Of a DNA stretch of 64,000 bases, positions 37,924 to 46,710 are shown in pieces; positions within the stretch are counted from its first letter, which is position 1, and each line of letters opens with the position of its first letter. This DNA is from Pauljensenia sp902373545 (GTDB taxonomy: Bacteria; Actinomycetota; Actinomycetes; Actinomycetales; Actinomycetaceae). Where the stretch lies: contig NZ_JAPWAG010000011.1 in NCBI RefSeq assembly GCF_041432775.1, positions 15,883 to 79,882 of the forward strand, read 5' to 3'. The notes under the pieces are model-generated. The model searched no databases. It was not told the DNA's origin and saw only the letters and a program-made list of their open reading frames with translations. The translations under genes were made by a program, and so were the position numbers.

Positions 37924-38907
37924 CTACAGGTCGACGGAGTGCCCGGACGCGGCCGAGGTGAGGATGGCCTCGACGACGCGCAGGTTGTCCAGGGCCTCGT
38001 CCATGGTGACGTGCTCGGCGCCCACGCCGAGGATGGCATCGCGGAAGCGCTCGTGTTCGAGGGCGAGGGGCTCGCGCTTGGTGAGGGCGTAGCGCACGAC
38101 CTGGCCCTCGCTCACCCCGCGGAAGGCGGCGATGGCGTCCCACTGCAGGGGCGCGTGGCCGTTCTCGTAGAAGGTCAGGTCCCCCATCGCGGTGTCGGCG
38201 ACGAGCGCGCCGCGCTCCCCCGTCACGATGGTCGTGCGGTCCTTGTAGGGGGTCAGCCAGTTGACGAGGTGGTTGACGAGGATGCCGCCTGCAAGCACGC
38301 CCGAGGCGACCATCATGTCCTCGTGGGGGCGCCCCGAGCGCGCCGAGGTGCGCGCGTAGATGCTCTCGTAGGGGGCGCCGGCCACCCACGCGGCCAGGTC
38401 CACGTCGTGCGTGGCCAGGTCTTTGACGACGCCGACGTCGCTGATGCGCGCGGGGAAGGGCGACTGACGGCGGGTCGCAATCTGCTCGATCTCGCCGAGC
38501 TGGCCCTGCGCAATACGCCGACGCATGTCGATGAGGGCGGGGTTGCAGCGCTCGACGTAGCCGACGGCACCGACGAGGCCCGCGTCCGCGAAGGCGTCAC
38601 GGATGCGGCGGCCCGCCTCCACGCTCGTGGCGAGGGGCTTTTCGACGAGGGTGTGTACCCCGGCCTCGGCCAGGGCCAGGGCGGCCTCCTCGTGGTGGGC
38701 GGTGGGCGCGGCGATGATAGCGGCGTCGATACCGACCTCGATGAGCTCCTCGACGCCGCCCAGGACGGGCAGGTCCCCGGCGACGCCGAAGCGGTCGCCG
38801 CCCGGGTCAGCGAGGGCCACGAGGTCCACGCCGGCGGTGGCGCGGGCGTTGCGCACGTGGTGGCGGCCCATCGAGCCGATGCCGAGGATTCCCAGGCGAA
38901 TCGTCAT
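37924..38907 (-). CDS. Gfo/Idh/MocA family nucleotide-sugar dehydrogenase (WbpB-like)
   Basis: The 327-residue protein has an N-terminal Rossmann motif LGILGIGSMGRHH, the family's EKP motif in TLVEKPLATS, and a C-terminal oxidoreductase domain. Next to a DegT aminotransferase and a hexapeptide acetyltransferase it resembles WbpB, which oxidises C3 of UDP-N-acetylglucosaminuronic acid. It would then supply a 3-keto sugar for amination. ATG 38907 has AGGTG seven bases upstream and starts 2 bases after the DegT stop. Confidence 0.87.
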   Translation of the reverse strand: MTIRLGILGIGSMGRHHVRNARATAGVDLVALADPGGDRFGVAGDLPVLGGVEELIEVGIDAAIIAAPTAHHEEAALALAEAGVHTLVEKPLATSVEAGRRIRDAFADAGLVGAVGYVERCNPALIDMRRRIAQGQLGEIEQIATRRQSPFPARISDVGVVKDLATHDVDLAAWVAGAPYESIYARTSARSGRPHEDMMVASGVLAGGILVNHLVNWLTPYKDRTTIVTGERGALVADTAMGDLTFYENGHAPLQWDAIAAFRGVSEGQVVRYALTKREPLALEHERFRDAILGVGAEHVTMDEALDNLRVVEAILTSAASGHSVDL

Positions 38908-38908
38908 G

Positions 38909-40009
38909 TCAGGCACCTGCTTCCGCGAGCGCGTTGACGGCCCCGGCGATGCGCTCCAACTCGGCGGGCGTCAGGGAGGGGTAGATCGGCAGGGAGAGCA
39001 CCTGGTCGGCGGCCTCGCGCGTGGCGGGCAGCTCCGCACAGGGGGCGAAGCGGGCCAGGGAAGCCAGCTCGTGGTTCGGGATCGGGTAGTAGACGCCCGA
39101 GCCGACGCCGTACTCCTCGCGCAGGGCGGCGGCGAACCCGTCGCGGTCCTCTTCCACGCGGATCGTGTACTGGTGGTACACGTGCGTAGCTCCGGGCGCG
39201 ACGTGCGGGACGGTGACGCCGCGCAGGTGGGCGTCCAGGAACGCGGCGTTGGCCTGGCGCTGGGCGGTCCACGCGCCGACCTTCGTCAGCTGGACGCGCC
39301 CGATGGCTGCGTGGATGTCGGTCATGCGATTGTTGAGGCCCACGATTTCGTTGGCGTAGCGCGTCTCCATGCCCTGGTTGCGCGCGAGCCGCACGCCGCG
39401 GATGAGTTCGTCGTCGGTGGAGGTGACCATGCCGCCCTCGCCGCTGGTCATGTTCTTGGTCGGGTAGAAGGAGAAGGCCGCGAACGCGCCGAAGGAGCCA
39501 ACCGCTCGCCCGCGCAGGGTCGCGCCGTGGGCCTGGGCGGCGTCCTCGAAGAGGAGGAGCCCGTGGGCATCGGCAATCGCCTGGAGGGCTTCCATGGGCG
39601 CGGGGTGGCCGTAGAGGTGGACGGGCATGATGGCGCGCGTGCGGCTCGTGACCGCGGCCTCGACGGCGGCCGGGGAGAGCGTGTAGGTACGCGGGTCGAT
39701 GTCAGCGAACACGGGGGTCGCGCCCGTGATGGCGACCGAGTTCGCGGTGGCCGCGAAGGTGAAGGAGGGGACGATGACCTCATCCCCCGGCCCGATCCCC
39801 GCGGCGAGCAGCCCCAGGTGCAGGGCGGAGGTGCCGGAGTTGACGGCGACGGCACGCGTTCCGGGCACCAGCGCGGCGGCGAACTCTTCCTCGAAGGCGG
39901 CCACCTGCGGGCCCTGGGCGATCATGCCGGTGCGCATGACGGCCGCGACCGCCTCGATCTCCTCCTCGCCAATGAGCGGGCGGGCAGACGGGATGAAGGC
40001 GCGTGTCAC
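38909..40009 (-). CDS. DegT/DnrJ/EryC1/StrS aminotransferase (WbpE-like)
   Basis: This 366-residue PLP-dependent sugar aminotransferase opens with FIPSARPLIGEEEIEAV. It contains NSGTSALHLGLLAAGIGPGDEVIVPSFTF, LLLFEDAAQAHG (Asp contacting PLP) and SFYPTKNMTSGEGG, where the Lys forms the Schiff base. It probably transfers an amino group from glutamate to the keto sugar produced by the neighbouring dehydrogenase. GTG start overlaps the acetyltransferase stop in GTGA. Confidence 0.93.
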   Translation of the reverse strand: MTRAFIPSARPLIGEEEIEAVAAVMRTGMIAQGPQVAAFEEEFAAALVPGTRAVAVNSGTSALHLGLLAAGIGPGDEVIVPSFTFAATANSVAITGATPVFADIDPRTYTLSPAAVEAAVTSRTRAIMPVHLYGHPAPMEALQAIADAHGLLLFEDAAQAHGATLRGRAVGSFGAFAAFSFYPTKNMTSGEGGMVTSTDDELIRGVRLARNQGMETRYANEIVGLNNRMTDIHAAIGRVQLTKVGAWTAQRQANAAFLDAHLRGVTVPHVAPGATHVYHQYTIRVEEDRDGFAAALREEYGVGSGVYYPIPNHELASLARFAPCAELPATREAADQVLSLPIYPSLTPAELERIAGAVNALAEAGA

Positions 40010-40680
40010 TGGTCGTCCTCAGGGGTCGGATCGGGTGTCGCGGTGGTGAGCGGGGACGAGGCCTGGGCTCCCTCAGGCTCCAAGGTGCCTTCGCGCTCGA
40101 CGTACCGTCGGCCCGAGTCCGGGCAGACCCACGTGCGCGCCACGGCCTCGCTGCCGGGCGCGGGCGAGTCATCGGCCGACACGAGGGGAACCCCGGCCTC
40201 GCCGACCCAGCCGACGCGGCGGGCCGGGACGCCGACGACGAGGGCGTAGGGGGCAACGTCGCGCGTGACGACGGCGCCGGCCCCGACCGAGGCCCAGGCG
40301 CCGATGCGCACGGGGGCCACGCACACGGCGCGCGCCCCGATGGCGGCTCCGCGCTCAACGGTCACGCCCACCGCCTCCCAGTCCGAGGCGCTTTTCAGGG
40401 TTCCGTCGGCGTTGATCGCACGCGGGCAGTGATCGTTCGTGAAGACGGCGGCGGGGCCGACGAAGACCCCCTCGGCCAGAGAGGCGGGCTCGTAGACGAG
40501 CGCGTAATTCTGAATCTTGCAGCGAGGCCCCACGACGACGCCCTCGCCGATGTATGCGCCGCGCCCAACGATGGTCTCCTCGCCGATGAGCGCATCCTCG
40601 CGCACCTGAGCCAGATGCCACACGCGCGCGCTGGAGGCAACCTGCGCGCTGGGTGCAACGTCGGCGCTGGGCTCGATCAT
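40006..40680 (-). CDS. Hexapeptide-repeat sugar N-acetyltransferase (WbpD-like) with C-terminal extension
   Basis: The first ~165 of 224 residues form a left-handed beta-helix acetyltransferase: VREDALIGEETIVGRGAYIGEGVVVGP, VFTNDHCPRA, ERGAAIGARAVCV and GAWASVGAGAVVTRDV. Relatives acetylate the 3-amino group of UDP-linked amino sugars. The last ~60 residues (with VCPDSGRRYVEREGTLEPEG and a Pro/Thr/Asp-rich end) are not part of the usual enzyme. It is first in the amino-sugar operon; ATG 40680 follows AAGGGGG with six bases of spacing. Confidence 0.9.
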   Translation of the reverse strand: MIEPSADVAPSAQVASSARVWHLAQVREDALIGEETIVGRGAYIGEGVVVGPRCKIQNYALVYEPASLAEGVFVGPAAVFTNDHCPRAINADGTLKSASDWEAVGVTVERGAAIGARAVCVAPVRIGAWASVGAGAVVTRDVAPYALVVGVPARRVGWVGEAGVPLVSADDSPAPGSEAVARTWVCPDSGRRYVEREGTLEPEGAQASSPLTTATPDPTPEDDQ

Positions 40681-40770
40681 GGTATCCCCCTTATGTAGTC
40701 CCATCAGCACATTCCCACTGATCAGGCGTTGGCCGCCAGATAGCAACACTATAGGCGCGCGGACACTCCA

Positions 40771-41469
40771 ATGTGCGACACTGGAGAAATGGAGCAGCGT
40801 ACGGACGCGTGGGTCGTGATTCCCGCGTATAACGAGGCCCCCGTCATTGGGGGCGTCGTCACTGGCGTGCGCGCTGCGTTCCCCCACGTCCTTGTTGTGG
40901 ACGACGCCTCGAGTGACGACACCGCCGCCATCGCTCGCTCCGCCGGGGCCTACACGGCGACCCATCCGCTCAACCTCGGCCAGGGAGCGGCCCTGCAGAC
41001 CGGTTTCGAGGCGGCCCTGGCGCGCGGGGCCCGCTACGTCGTCACCTTCGACGCGGACGGCCAGCACGATCCGGCCGACGCCGCTGCGATGGTTGATCGC
41101 GCGCGCGAGGAGGACCTGGCTTTCGTCCTCGGCTCCCGTTTCCTCGATGGCGTGCCCTCGCAGGTCGGTTCCCTCAAACGCGCCATGCTGCGCCTCGGGG
41201 CCGCGGCGGCCCGCGCGCGCACCGGCATGACGCTCACCGACACGCACAACGGGCTGCGCGTCATTCGCGCCGACGCGCTCTCCCACGTGCACCTAACCCA
41301 TGCGCGCATGGCACACGCCTCGCAGATCGTCTCGCAGTTGGCGGCCTCGGGCCTACGCGGCGCCGAGCATCCCGTGACGATCTCCTACACGGACTACTCG
41401 CGAGCCAAGGGCCAGCCCCTGCTCAACTCCGTCAACATCGTCGTCGACCTGGCGCTGGGGGGACGATGA
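40771..41469 (+). CDS. GT2 glycosyltransferase of dolichol-phosphate-mannose-synthase type
   Basis: The 232-residue protein has WVVIPAYNEAPVIGGVV, VVDDASSDDTAAI, LNLGQGAALQTGFEAAL and FDADGQHDPAD, matching polyprenyl-phosphate sugar transferases. It overlaps a DUF2304 gene (ATGA), a pair seen in several polysaccharide loci where the small membrane partner probably helps move or present the lipid-linked sugar. ATG 40771 is used; ATG 40789 has a purine-rich GGAG only two bases away. Confidence 0.88.
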   Translation: MCDTGEMEQRTDAWVVIPAYNEAPVIGGVVTGVRAAFPHVLVVDDASSDDTAAIARSAGAYTATHPLNLGQGAALQTGFEAALARGARYVVTFDADGQHDPADAAAMVDRAREEDLAFVLGSRFLDGVPSQVGSLKRAMLRLGAAAARARTGMTLTDTHNGLRVIRADALSHVHLTHARMAHASQIVSQLAASGLRGAEHPVTISYTDYSRAKGQPLLNSVNIVVDLALGGR

Positions 41470-41972
41470 GCACATACCTGGCTATCCGCGTCCTGCTGTT
41501 GGCCGCCCTGGGCGCAACCGCCTGGTGGCTGGTCCGCCCCGTCTCTTCTGCTTCCTCCCTCGCGTTGCGGCGCATCGGCATCGGCATGCTCGTCGCCGCC
41601 GCATTCGTCGCCATCTTGGTGCCCTCCCTGGCGAACCGGGCAGCTCACGCCATCGGTGTCGATCGGGGGGTCAACCTGATTGTCTACGGCCTCGTCGTCG
41701 CACTCATCGCGCAGATGGTAACCTCCTACCGGAGAGAGGCGCGCATGGAGGCTCGCATGGCTTTGCTCGCGCGGACGATTGCCCTCTCACGGGTGCTTTC
41801 CCCCGAGAACGTGCCGGATTCTCCCGGCGACTCAGTCCGGGATGGCGGCGCTCAGTTGGAAGTGGAACACGCCGCTTCCCGGCGACATTCCCCGACAAAT
41901 ACGTCCGATAACGATATGGTTACAAGTGATGAGTTACGTGAATCTGCGACCGATCCAGCACTCGGCTGTTAA
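41466..41972 (+). CDS. DUF2304 family small membrane protein
   Basis: The 168-residue protein has three hydrophobic helices (about 5-25, 35-55 and 68-88: VNLIVYGLVVALIAQMVTSY) and an amphipathic basic helix REARMEARMALLARTIAL. A disordered tail follows. DUF2304 proteins occur with dolichol-phosphate-type glycosyltransferases, as here. The 3' end overlaps the LCP gene start by 44 bases and contains its likely -10 box, so the LCP genes can also be transcribed independently. Confidence 0.87.
   Translation: MSTYLAIRVLLLAALGATAWWLVRPVSSASSLALRRIGIGMLVAAAFVAILVPSLANRAAHAIGVDRGVNLIVYGLVVALIAQMVTSYRREARMEARMALLARTIALSRVLSPENVPDSPGDSVRDGGAQLEVEHAASRRHSPTNTSDNDMVTSDELRESATDPALGC
41915..41920 (+). promoter_or_regulatory. 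-10 box for LCP gene at 41929
   Basis: TATGGT ends 8 bases before the ATG at 41929, inside the DUF2304 gene. There is no ribosome site before the ATG. Confidence 0.45.
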
Positions 41973-43254
41973 CTTCGGACGGTTTGGCCTCCTGCGCAGC
42001 ACACTTGCCATTCTGATGGCAGGTGTCCTTTTCGTCACCTCGACAGCAGGGTTCCTCTACCTGCGCCTGAGCACCCAGTTCGCCAACCGCGTCGTCGACA
42101 TCAACGCCTACGTGTCGGGCGATCAGAGCAAGGCGACCCCGGACTCCTTCGAGGGACGCGCCGTCAACATCCTCGTTGTCGGCACGGACTCGCGAAACGG
42201 TGCCTCCGGCGATATCGGAGCGGGTGACGAGGACGAGGTCCCCGGCCTGCGCAACGACTCGACGATGGTGATTCACGTCAGTGCAGACCGTTCGCGTGTC
42301 CAGGTCCTGTCCATTCCTCGCGACACCCTCGTCGATATTCCCGCGTGCAAGCAACGCGACGGATCCACCAGCGATCCGGTCGAAAACGAGATGTTCAACA
42401 ACGCCATGTTCTATGGCGCCGACGGTGGCAACACCGACCTGGATATCGCCCCCGGTATCGCGTGCGTGAAGTCGACCGTCGAGAAGATGTCGAACATGAC
42501 GATCGATGCGTTTATGGTCGTTAACTTCGCGGGCTTCATCAACATGATCGACGCTCTGGGCGGCATCTGGTTCAACATCCCCGAGCGCATCGACGACGAG
42601 TCCGCCCGTCTCTTCATCGACGCGGGTTGCTGGAAGCTGGACGGAACCCAGTCGCTGGCCTACATGCGCTCGCGCAAGGCCCAGGGCGACGGCTCCGACA
42701 TTTCGCGTATCGGCCGCCAGCAGCAGCTGATTTCCGCGATGCTGCGCGAGCTCCAAGCCAAGGACTACGTGACGGACTCCGGCGCCCTCCTGACCTTCCT
42801 GCAGGCCGCGATCCAGGCCGTGAACGTGTCCCAGAACCTGGGTGACGCCAGCTCGGACACGTCCCTACTCCTCAACGTCTTGTCCAAGACAGACCGCGCG
42901 AACATGCAGTTCGTGACGCTGCCGGTGGTGGAGCCCGACTGGGATCCTAACCGCCGCGTGCCCTCGGAGCCGATGGCCGCGAACGTGTGGAACGCGCTCA
43001 AGAAGGACCAGGCCCTTCCCGTGGGCACGGCCTACACCGACGGTAACGGCGCGCAGCTGGTCGTCCCCGACCCGACGGCCGCCAAGGCCACCCCCTCGCC
43101 CACGCCCTCGGCGACGCCTTCCGTGGACCCGAGCGAGGACTCCGCTCAGAGCACGACGGATAACACCGCGCAGTCCGCTTCCGTTGAGAACAACGCGGCC
43201 AACGAGGCTGCCGCCCAGAAGAACGCCGCTATCTGCCCGCCGAAGGACAAATGA
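41929..43254 (+). CDS. LytR-CpsA-Psr (LCP) family glycopolymer transferase
   Basis: LCP proteins move glycopolymers from a lipid carrier to peptidoglycan. The 441-residue product has one N-terminal membrane helix (STLAILMAGVLFVTSTAGFLYL, about 26-47). The extracellular LCP domain carries ILVVGTDSR, the DSTMVIHVS metal/substrate Asp region, LSIPRDT and IPAC, and DISRIGRQQQLI. The C-terminal ~75 residues are a Thr/Pro/Ser/Ala-rich disordered tail. It is coupled to a second LCP gene by ATGA. With the glycan cluster on both sides, it is a good candidate for attaching that glycan to the wall. Confidence 0.93.
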   Translation: MSYVNLRPIQHSAVNFGRFGLLRSTLAILMAGVLFVTSTAGFLYLRLSTQFANRVVDINAYVSGDQSKATPDSFEGRAVNILVVGTDSRNGASGDIGAGDEDEVPGLRNDSTMVIHVSADRSRVQVLSIPRDTLVDIPACKQRDGSTSDPVENEMFNNAMFYGADGGNTDLDIAPGIACVKSTVEKMSNMTIDAFMVVNFAGFINMIDALGGIWFNIPERIDDESARLFIDAGCWKLDGTQSLAYMRSRKAQGDGSDISRIGRQQQLISAMLRELQAKDYVTDSGALLTFLQAAIQAVNVSQNLGDASSDTSLLLNVLSKTDRANMQFVTLPVVEPDWDPNRRVPSEPMAANVWNALKKDQALPVGTAYTDGNGAQLVVPDPTAAKATPSPTPSATPSVDPSEDSAQSTTDNTAQSASVENNAANEAAAQKNAAICPPKDK

Positions 43255-44930
43255 GCACTCCTCCCTCATTCCAACCCAACCCGAAACGACGCCGCCCCGG
43301 CTCCGATGACGTGCACGTCGTCGGACAGGAGGCTCCGTCCGGCGCGCCTGTTCCTCCCCCCGAGGCGATCGCTCCCCAGATGTGGAGAATTTCTGAGGAC
43401 GGCGCCGACTCCTCGCGCCCGCTGATGCCGCCCACCCTGGATCAGCCCCAGCGCGATCCGTCGTCGTTGTTCCCGCGGCGCTCCGCGCCGGTCCCTCCGC
43501 CGTCTTTCGCCCCGGGGTCCGCGCCGCGTAAGTCCGTGCGTTCGCCTCGCTCACCCCAGGTCCCCGCTCCGTCGTCCTCGCCCGAGCGGACAAGCATCGC
43601 GCCGAGCCCGGACTCCGCCCGTGATCAGACGACGGTCGCGCCGGGTCCCGCTGCCTCCCTCGACGAGACCACGGTGGCTCCGAATCCCCCATCTTTCGCC
43701 CCCGGCTCTGCTCCCACCGCCGGTGGCCGCACCGGCGCGCCTCGCAGCTACGCGCCCGGTTCGGGTCAGCCCACCTCCGCAGCGCCGAGCTTTGCGCCCG
43801 GTTCGGGTCAGCCCACCTCCGCAGCGCCGAGCTTTGCGCCTGGTTCGGGTCAGCCCACCTCCGCAGCACCCAGCTTTGCGCCCGGTTCGGGCTCGAGCGG
43901 ACATCAGGTCACTGTCAATAGGAGCGCGCCTAGCACACCACCGACGCGCGCGCCGCAGCCCTCCGCTCCCTCGACGGCCCCGCGGCCTCGCCGCAAGCGC
44001 CGTCGTCACCTGGTCCTCAAGACCCTGTCTCTCCTGCTGGTTCTCATCCTCGCATGGGGTGGCTTCCTCGTGTGGGACGCCAACTCGAACATCGGTCGCG
44101 TGAGCGCCCTGACGGGCAGCGCAGACACACCCGGCACCACGTACCTGCTGGCGGGTTCGGACTCGCGCGCGGACGGTGCGGTGCAGGACGGCTTTGAAGG
44201 CTCCGAGCGCGCCGACTCGATCATGCTGGTCAACGTCGCGCCTAACGGCCAGGCCGTCGCCCTGTCGATCCCCCGTGACACCTACGCGGAGATTCCCGGC
44301 GTGGGCTGGGACAAGATCAACGCCTCCTACGCGTACGGCGGCCCGCAGCTGCTGGTTGAGACCGTGGAGAAGCTGACGGGCCTGACCGTCGATCACTTCG
44401 TCCAGATCGGCATGGGCGCGGTACCCGACATGGTGGACGCGGTCGGCGGCGTGGAGCTGTGCTACGACCACGACGCGAACGACGAGTACTCTGGCCTGAA
44501 CTGGACCGCCGGTTGCCATACGGTTGACGGCACGACCGCCCTGCAGTTCTCCCGCATGCGTTACCAGGACCCGGAGGGCGACATCGGCCGCACGAAGCGT
44601 CAGCGTCAGGTAATCTCCAAGGTGGTCTCCGCGGCGGCATCGCCCGCGACCCTGATTAATCCGGCCAGGACCCTGAACGTGGAGCGCGCAGGTTCCAAGT
44701 CCTTCACGGTCGATGAGGATTCGTCGATTTTCACGGTCGGTTCGCTCGTGCTCGCGCTGCGCAGCGCGTCCTCCGAGGAGCTGATGGGCGTGCCCCCGAT
44801 TGAGTCCCTTGACTACACGACCAGCGCGGGCGCCTCGGCGGTCCTGCTGCGCGATGAGACTGCTCCCGACTTCTTCGAGAAGCTGCGCACCGGCAAGCTG
44901 ACGTCCTCCGACCTCAACCAGGTCGGCTGA
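43251..44930 (+). CDS. LCP family glycopolymer transferase with long disordered cytoplasmic domain
   Basis: The first ~250 of 559 residues are low-complexity and cytoplasmic. They contain RDQTTVAPG and DETTVAPN motifs and three copies of a 14-residue FAPGSGQPTSAAPS repeat encoded by a perfect-period 42-bp tandem (43758-43883). A basic stop (RRKRRRH), one membrane helix (LSLLLVLILAWGGFLVW) and the LCP domain follow: YLLAGSDSR, ADSIMLVNV, SIPRDTYAEIPG and RTKRQRQVI. The enzyme half is typical LCP. The long N-terminal domain is unusual and could bind regulatory partners. It ends convergently with galE. Confidence 0.92.
   Translation: MSTPPSFQPNPKRRRPGSDDVHVVGQEAPSGAPVPPPEAIAPQMWRISEDGADSSRPLMPPTLDQPQRDPSSLFPRRSAPVPPPSFAPGSAPRKSVRSPRSPQVPAPSSSPERTSIAPSPDSARDQTTVAPGPAASLDETTVAPNPPSFAPGSAPTAGGRTGAPRSYAPGSGQPTSAAPSFAPGSGQPTSAAPSFAPGSGQPTSAAPSFAPGSGSSGHQVTVNRSAPSTPPTRAPQPSAPSTAPRPRRKRRRHLVLKTLSLLLVLILAWGGFLVWDANSNIGRVSALTGSADTPGTTYLLAGSDSRADGAVQDGFEGSERADSIMLVNVAPNGQAVALSIPRDTYAEIPGVGWDKINASYAYGGPQLLVETVEKLTGLTVDHFVQIGMGAVPDMVDAVGGVELCYDHDANDEYSGLNWTAGCHTVDGTTALQFSRMRYQDPEGDIGRTKRQRQVISKVVSAAASPATLINPARTLNVERAGSKSFTVDEDSSIFTVGSLVLALRSASSEELMGVPPIESLDYTTSAGASAVLLRDETAPDFFEKLRTGKLTSSDLNQVG
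43758..43883 (+). repeat. 42-bp tandem repeat (three units) in LCP gene
   Basis: Units begin at 43758, 43800 and 43842, with a partial unit at 43884, each opening GGTTCGGGTCAGCCC. Units 1 and 2 differ at very few sites. The array preserves the reading frame. Confidence 0.9.
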
Positions 44931-44969
44931 GCCCGCCCCTGCCTCGCGGGCAGGCGAGCACATAAGGAT

Positions 44970-45006
44970 CCCGGCCTCGTTCCCTCACTGAAGGGACGAG
45001 GCCGGG
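44970..45006. terminator. Bidirectional terminator between LCP gene and galE
   Basis: CCCGGCCTCGTTCCCT and AGGGACGAGGCCGGG form a 15-bp stem with one bulge, followed on the plus strand by GCTTTGTC. The right arm includes the recurrent word (antisense GCCCCGGCCTCGT at 44996-45008). Confidence 0.85.
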
Positions 45007-45031
45007 GCTTTGTCAGGCGGAGAAAAGGCCG

Positions 45032-46027
45032 TCAGGCGCCGGGCACCGTGATGGGTCGCGGGCCCGCCTGCCAGCCTTCCCAGGCGGAGGTCAGGATCTC
45101 GTCGAGGCCGTTGTTGGCCTTCCAGCCCAGGTCGACGCCGATGGAGAGAGGATCACCGATGAGCTTGGGCGGGTCGCCAGCGCGGCGCTCGAGGACCTCG
45201 ACGGGGAAGTCCCAGCCGATGACGCGGCGCAGGCCGTCGATGATCTCCTGGACGGAGGTGCCCAGGCCGGTGCCCACGTTGTACGTGTGGTGGTCGGGCT
45301 GGCGGCCTTCGGCCAGGACGTCGAGGGCGGCGATGTGGGCCTCGGCCAGGTCCATGACGTGGATGTAGTCGCGCACGCACGTGCCGTCGGGGGTGTCGTA
45401 GTCGGCGCCGAAGATCTTAGCGCTCTCCCCGCGCTCGAGGCGGTCGAGGACCATGGGGATCAGGTTCATGATGGCGGGGTCGGCCAGGTCGGTCCATCCG
45501 GCGCCAGCGACGTTGAAGTAGCGCAGGCCGATCCACTTCAGGTCCCAGGCACGCTCACAGTCGGCCATCATCCACTCGCCGATCAGCTTGGTCTCGCCGT
45601 AGGGGTTGATGGGGCGACCGGCCATGTCCTCGGTGACGATTTCGGCGTTGGGCATGCCGTAGACGGCGGCCGAGGACGAGAAGATCATCTGGTCGACACC
45701 GGCGTCCTCCATGGCGGCCAGGACGTTTGCCATGCCGCCGATGTTCTGCTGGTAGTACCAGGCGGGACGCTTGACGGACTCGCCGACCTGCTTGCGCGCG
45801 GAGAAGTGGATAACCGCGGTGACGTCCTCGTCCATCATGAGGTTGGACAGGGTCGATCGCGCTTCGTCCGTGGCGACGTCGAGGCGAACCAGGGGCGTAT
45901 CCCCGACTCGGGCGGCGTTCGAGGTGGACAGGTCGTCGACGACGACGACGCGATCCCCGCGCTGACGCAGGAGGCGGACAACATGGGCGCCGATGTAGCC
46001 GGCGCCGCCACAAACGAGAATGCTCAT
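45032..46027 (-). CDS. galE: UDP-glucose 4-epimerase
   Basis: The 331-residue extended SDR has GGAGYIGAH at the N terminus, the catalytic SSSAAVYG and the INPYGETKLIGE segment with YxxxK. RYFNVAGA and CVRDYIHVMDLAEAH are classic GalE features. It interconverts UDP-glucose and UDP-galactose, supplying both the Leloir pathway and the nearby glycan cluster. The ATG at 46027 gives a normal GalE N terminus; an in-frame upstream extension through purE is a shadow. Confidence 0.96.
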   Translation of the reverse strand: MSILVCGGAGYIGAHVVRLLRQRGDRVVVVDDLSTSNAARVGDTPLVRLDVATDEARSTLSNLMMDEDVTAVIHFSARKQVGESVKRPAWYYQQNIGGMANVLAAMEDAGVDQMIFSSSAAVYGMPNAEIVTEDMAGRPINPYGETKLIGEWMMADCERAWDLKWIGLRYFNVAGAGWTDLADPAIMNLIPMVLDRLERGESAKIFGADYDTPDGTCVRDYIHVMDLAEAHIAALDVLAEGRQPDHHTYNVGTGLGTSVQEIIDGLRRVIGWDFPVEVLERRAGDPPKLIGDPLSIGVDLGWKANNGLDEILTSAWEGWQAGPRPITVPGA

Positions 46028-46088
46028 GGGTTCAGGATACGACGGGCACAGCCCCCGCGCCCACCCGCGCGCAGCTTGTGGTTGGTTG

Positions 46089-46643
46089 TCAGTAGTCCTC
46101 GGCGACGCGATGGGCGAGGACAGCCCCCTTTGCGCTGGCCACGTCACGCAGGCTCTGCTGGAAGTCGCGCATGGAGGCGCGCAGGCCCTCCGCGCGCGCT
46201 CCCTCGCCCGCTCCGAGGATCCGTGCGGCGAGCAGGCCGGCGTTGCGGGCACCGGCGATCGAGACGGTCGCGACAGGCACGCCGGCGGGCATCTGGACGA
46301 TGGAGTGCAAGGAGTCGACGCCGTCGAGGTGCTTGAGGGGAACGGGCACGCCGATAACGGGCAGCTCGGTGAGGGCGGCGAGCATGCCGGGCAGGTGGGC
46401 GGCCCCGCCCGCTCCGGCGATGATGACGCGCAGGCCGCGCTCCGAGGCGCTCCTGCCGTAGGCGACCATGTCCTCGGGCATGCGGTGGGCGGAGACGACG
46501 CCGACCTCGCAGGCGATGTCAAACTCGGTCAGGGCGGCGACGGCGGGTTCCATGGTCGGCCAGTCCGAGTCCGATCCCATGACGACGCCGACGAGTGGGG
46601 CGCGTCCAGTGGCCGTGAGCTGGATGTCGAGGTCGGTGGTCAT
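46089..46643 (-). CDS. purE: 5-(carboxyamino)imidazole ribonucleotide mutase (class I PurE)
   Basis: The 184-residue protein has GSDSDWPTM, VVSAHRMPEDM (the catalytic His region), IIAGAGGAAHLPGM and PLKHLDGVDSLHSIVQMPAGVPV, all typical of class I PurE. It converts N5-CAIR to CAIR in purine synthesis, receiving its substrate from PurK encoded upstream. An N-terminal extension of ~15 residues precedes the core. One copy of the recurrent 13-mer lies between purE and purK (46666-46678). Confidence 0.96.
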   Translation of the reverse strand: MTTDLDIQLTATGRAPLVGVVMGSDSDWPTMEPAVAALTEFDIACEVGVVSAHRMPEDMVAYGRSASERGLRVIIAGAGGAAHLPGMLAALTELPVIGVPVPLKHLDGVDSLHSIVQMPAGVPVATVSIAGARNAGLLAARILGAGEGARAEGLRASMRDFQQSLRDVASAKGAVLAHRVAEDY

Positions 46644-46710
46644 GACGTGTCCTTTCGGGAGGTGGACGAGGCCGGGGCGGCCTGGCCGCTCGACCGCGCA
46701 CGGTGGTGGG

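Noticed and set aside
37600..38937. A long plus-strand frame through the gene-free gap into the dehydrogenase gene
   Set aside because: The first part spans tandem repeats and low-complexity DNA; the rest is antisense to the WbpB-like gene.
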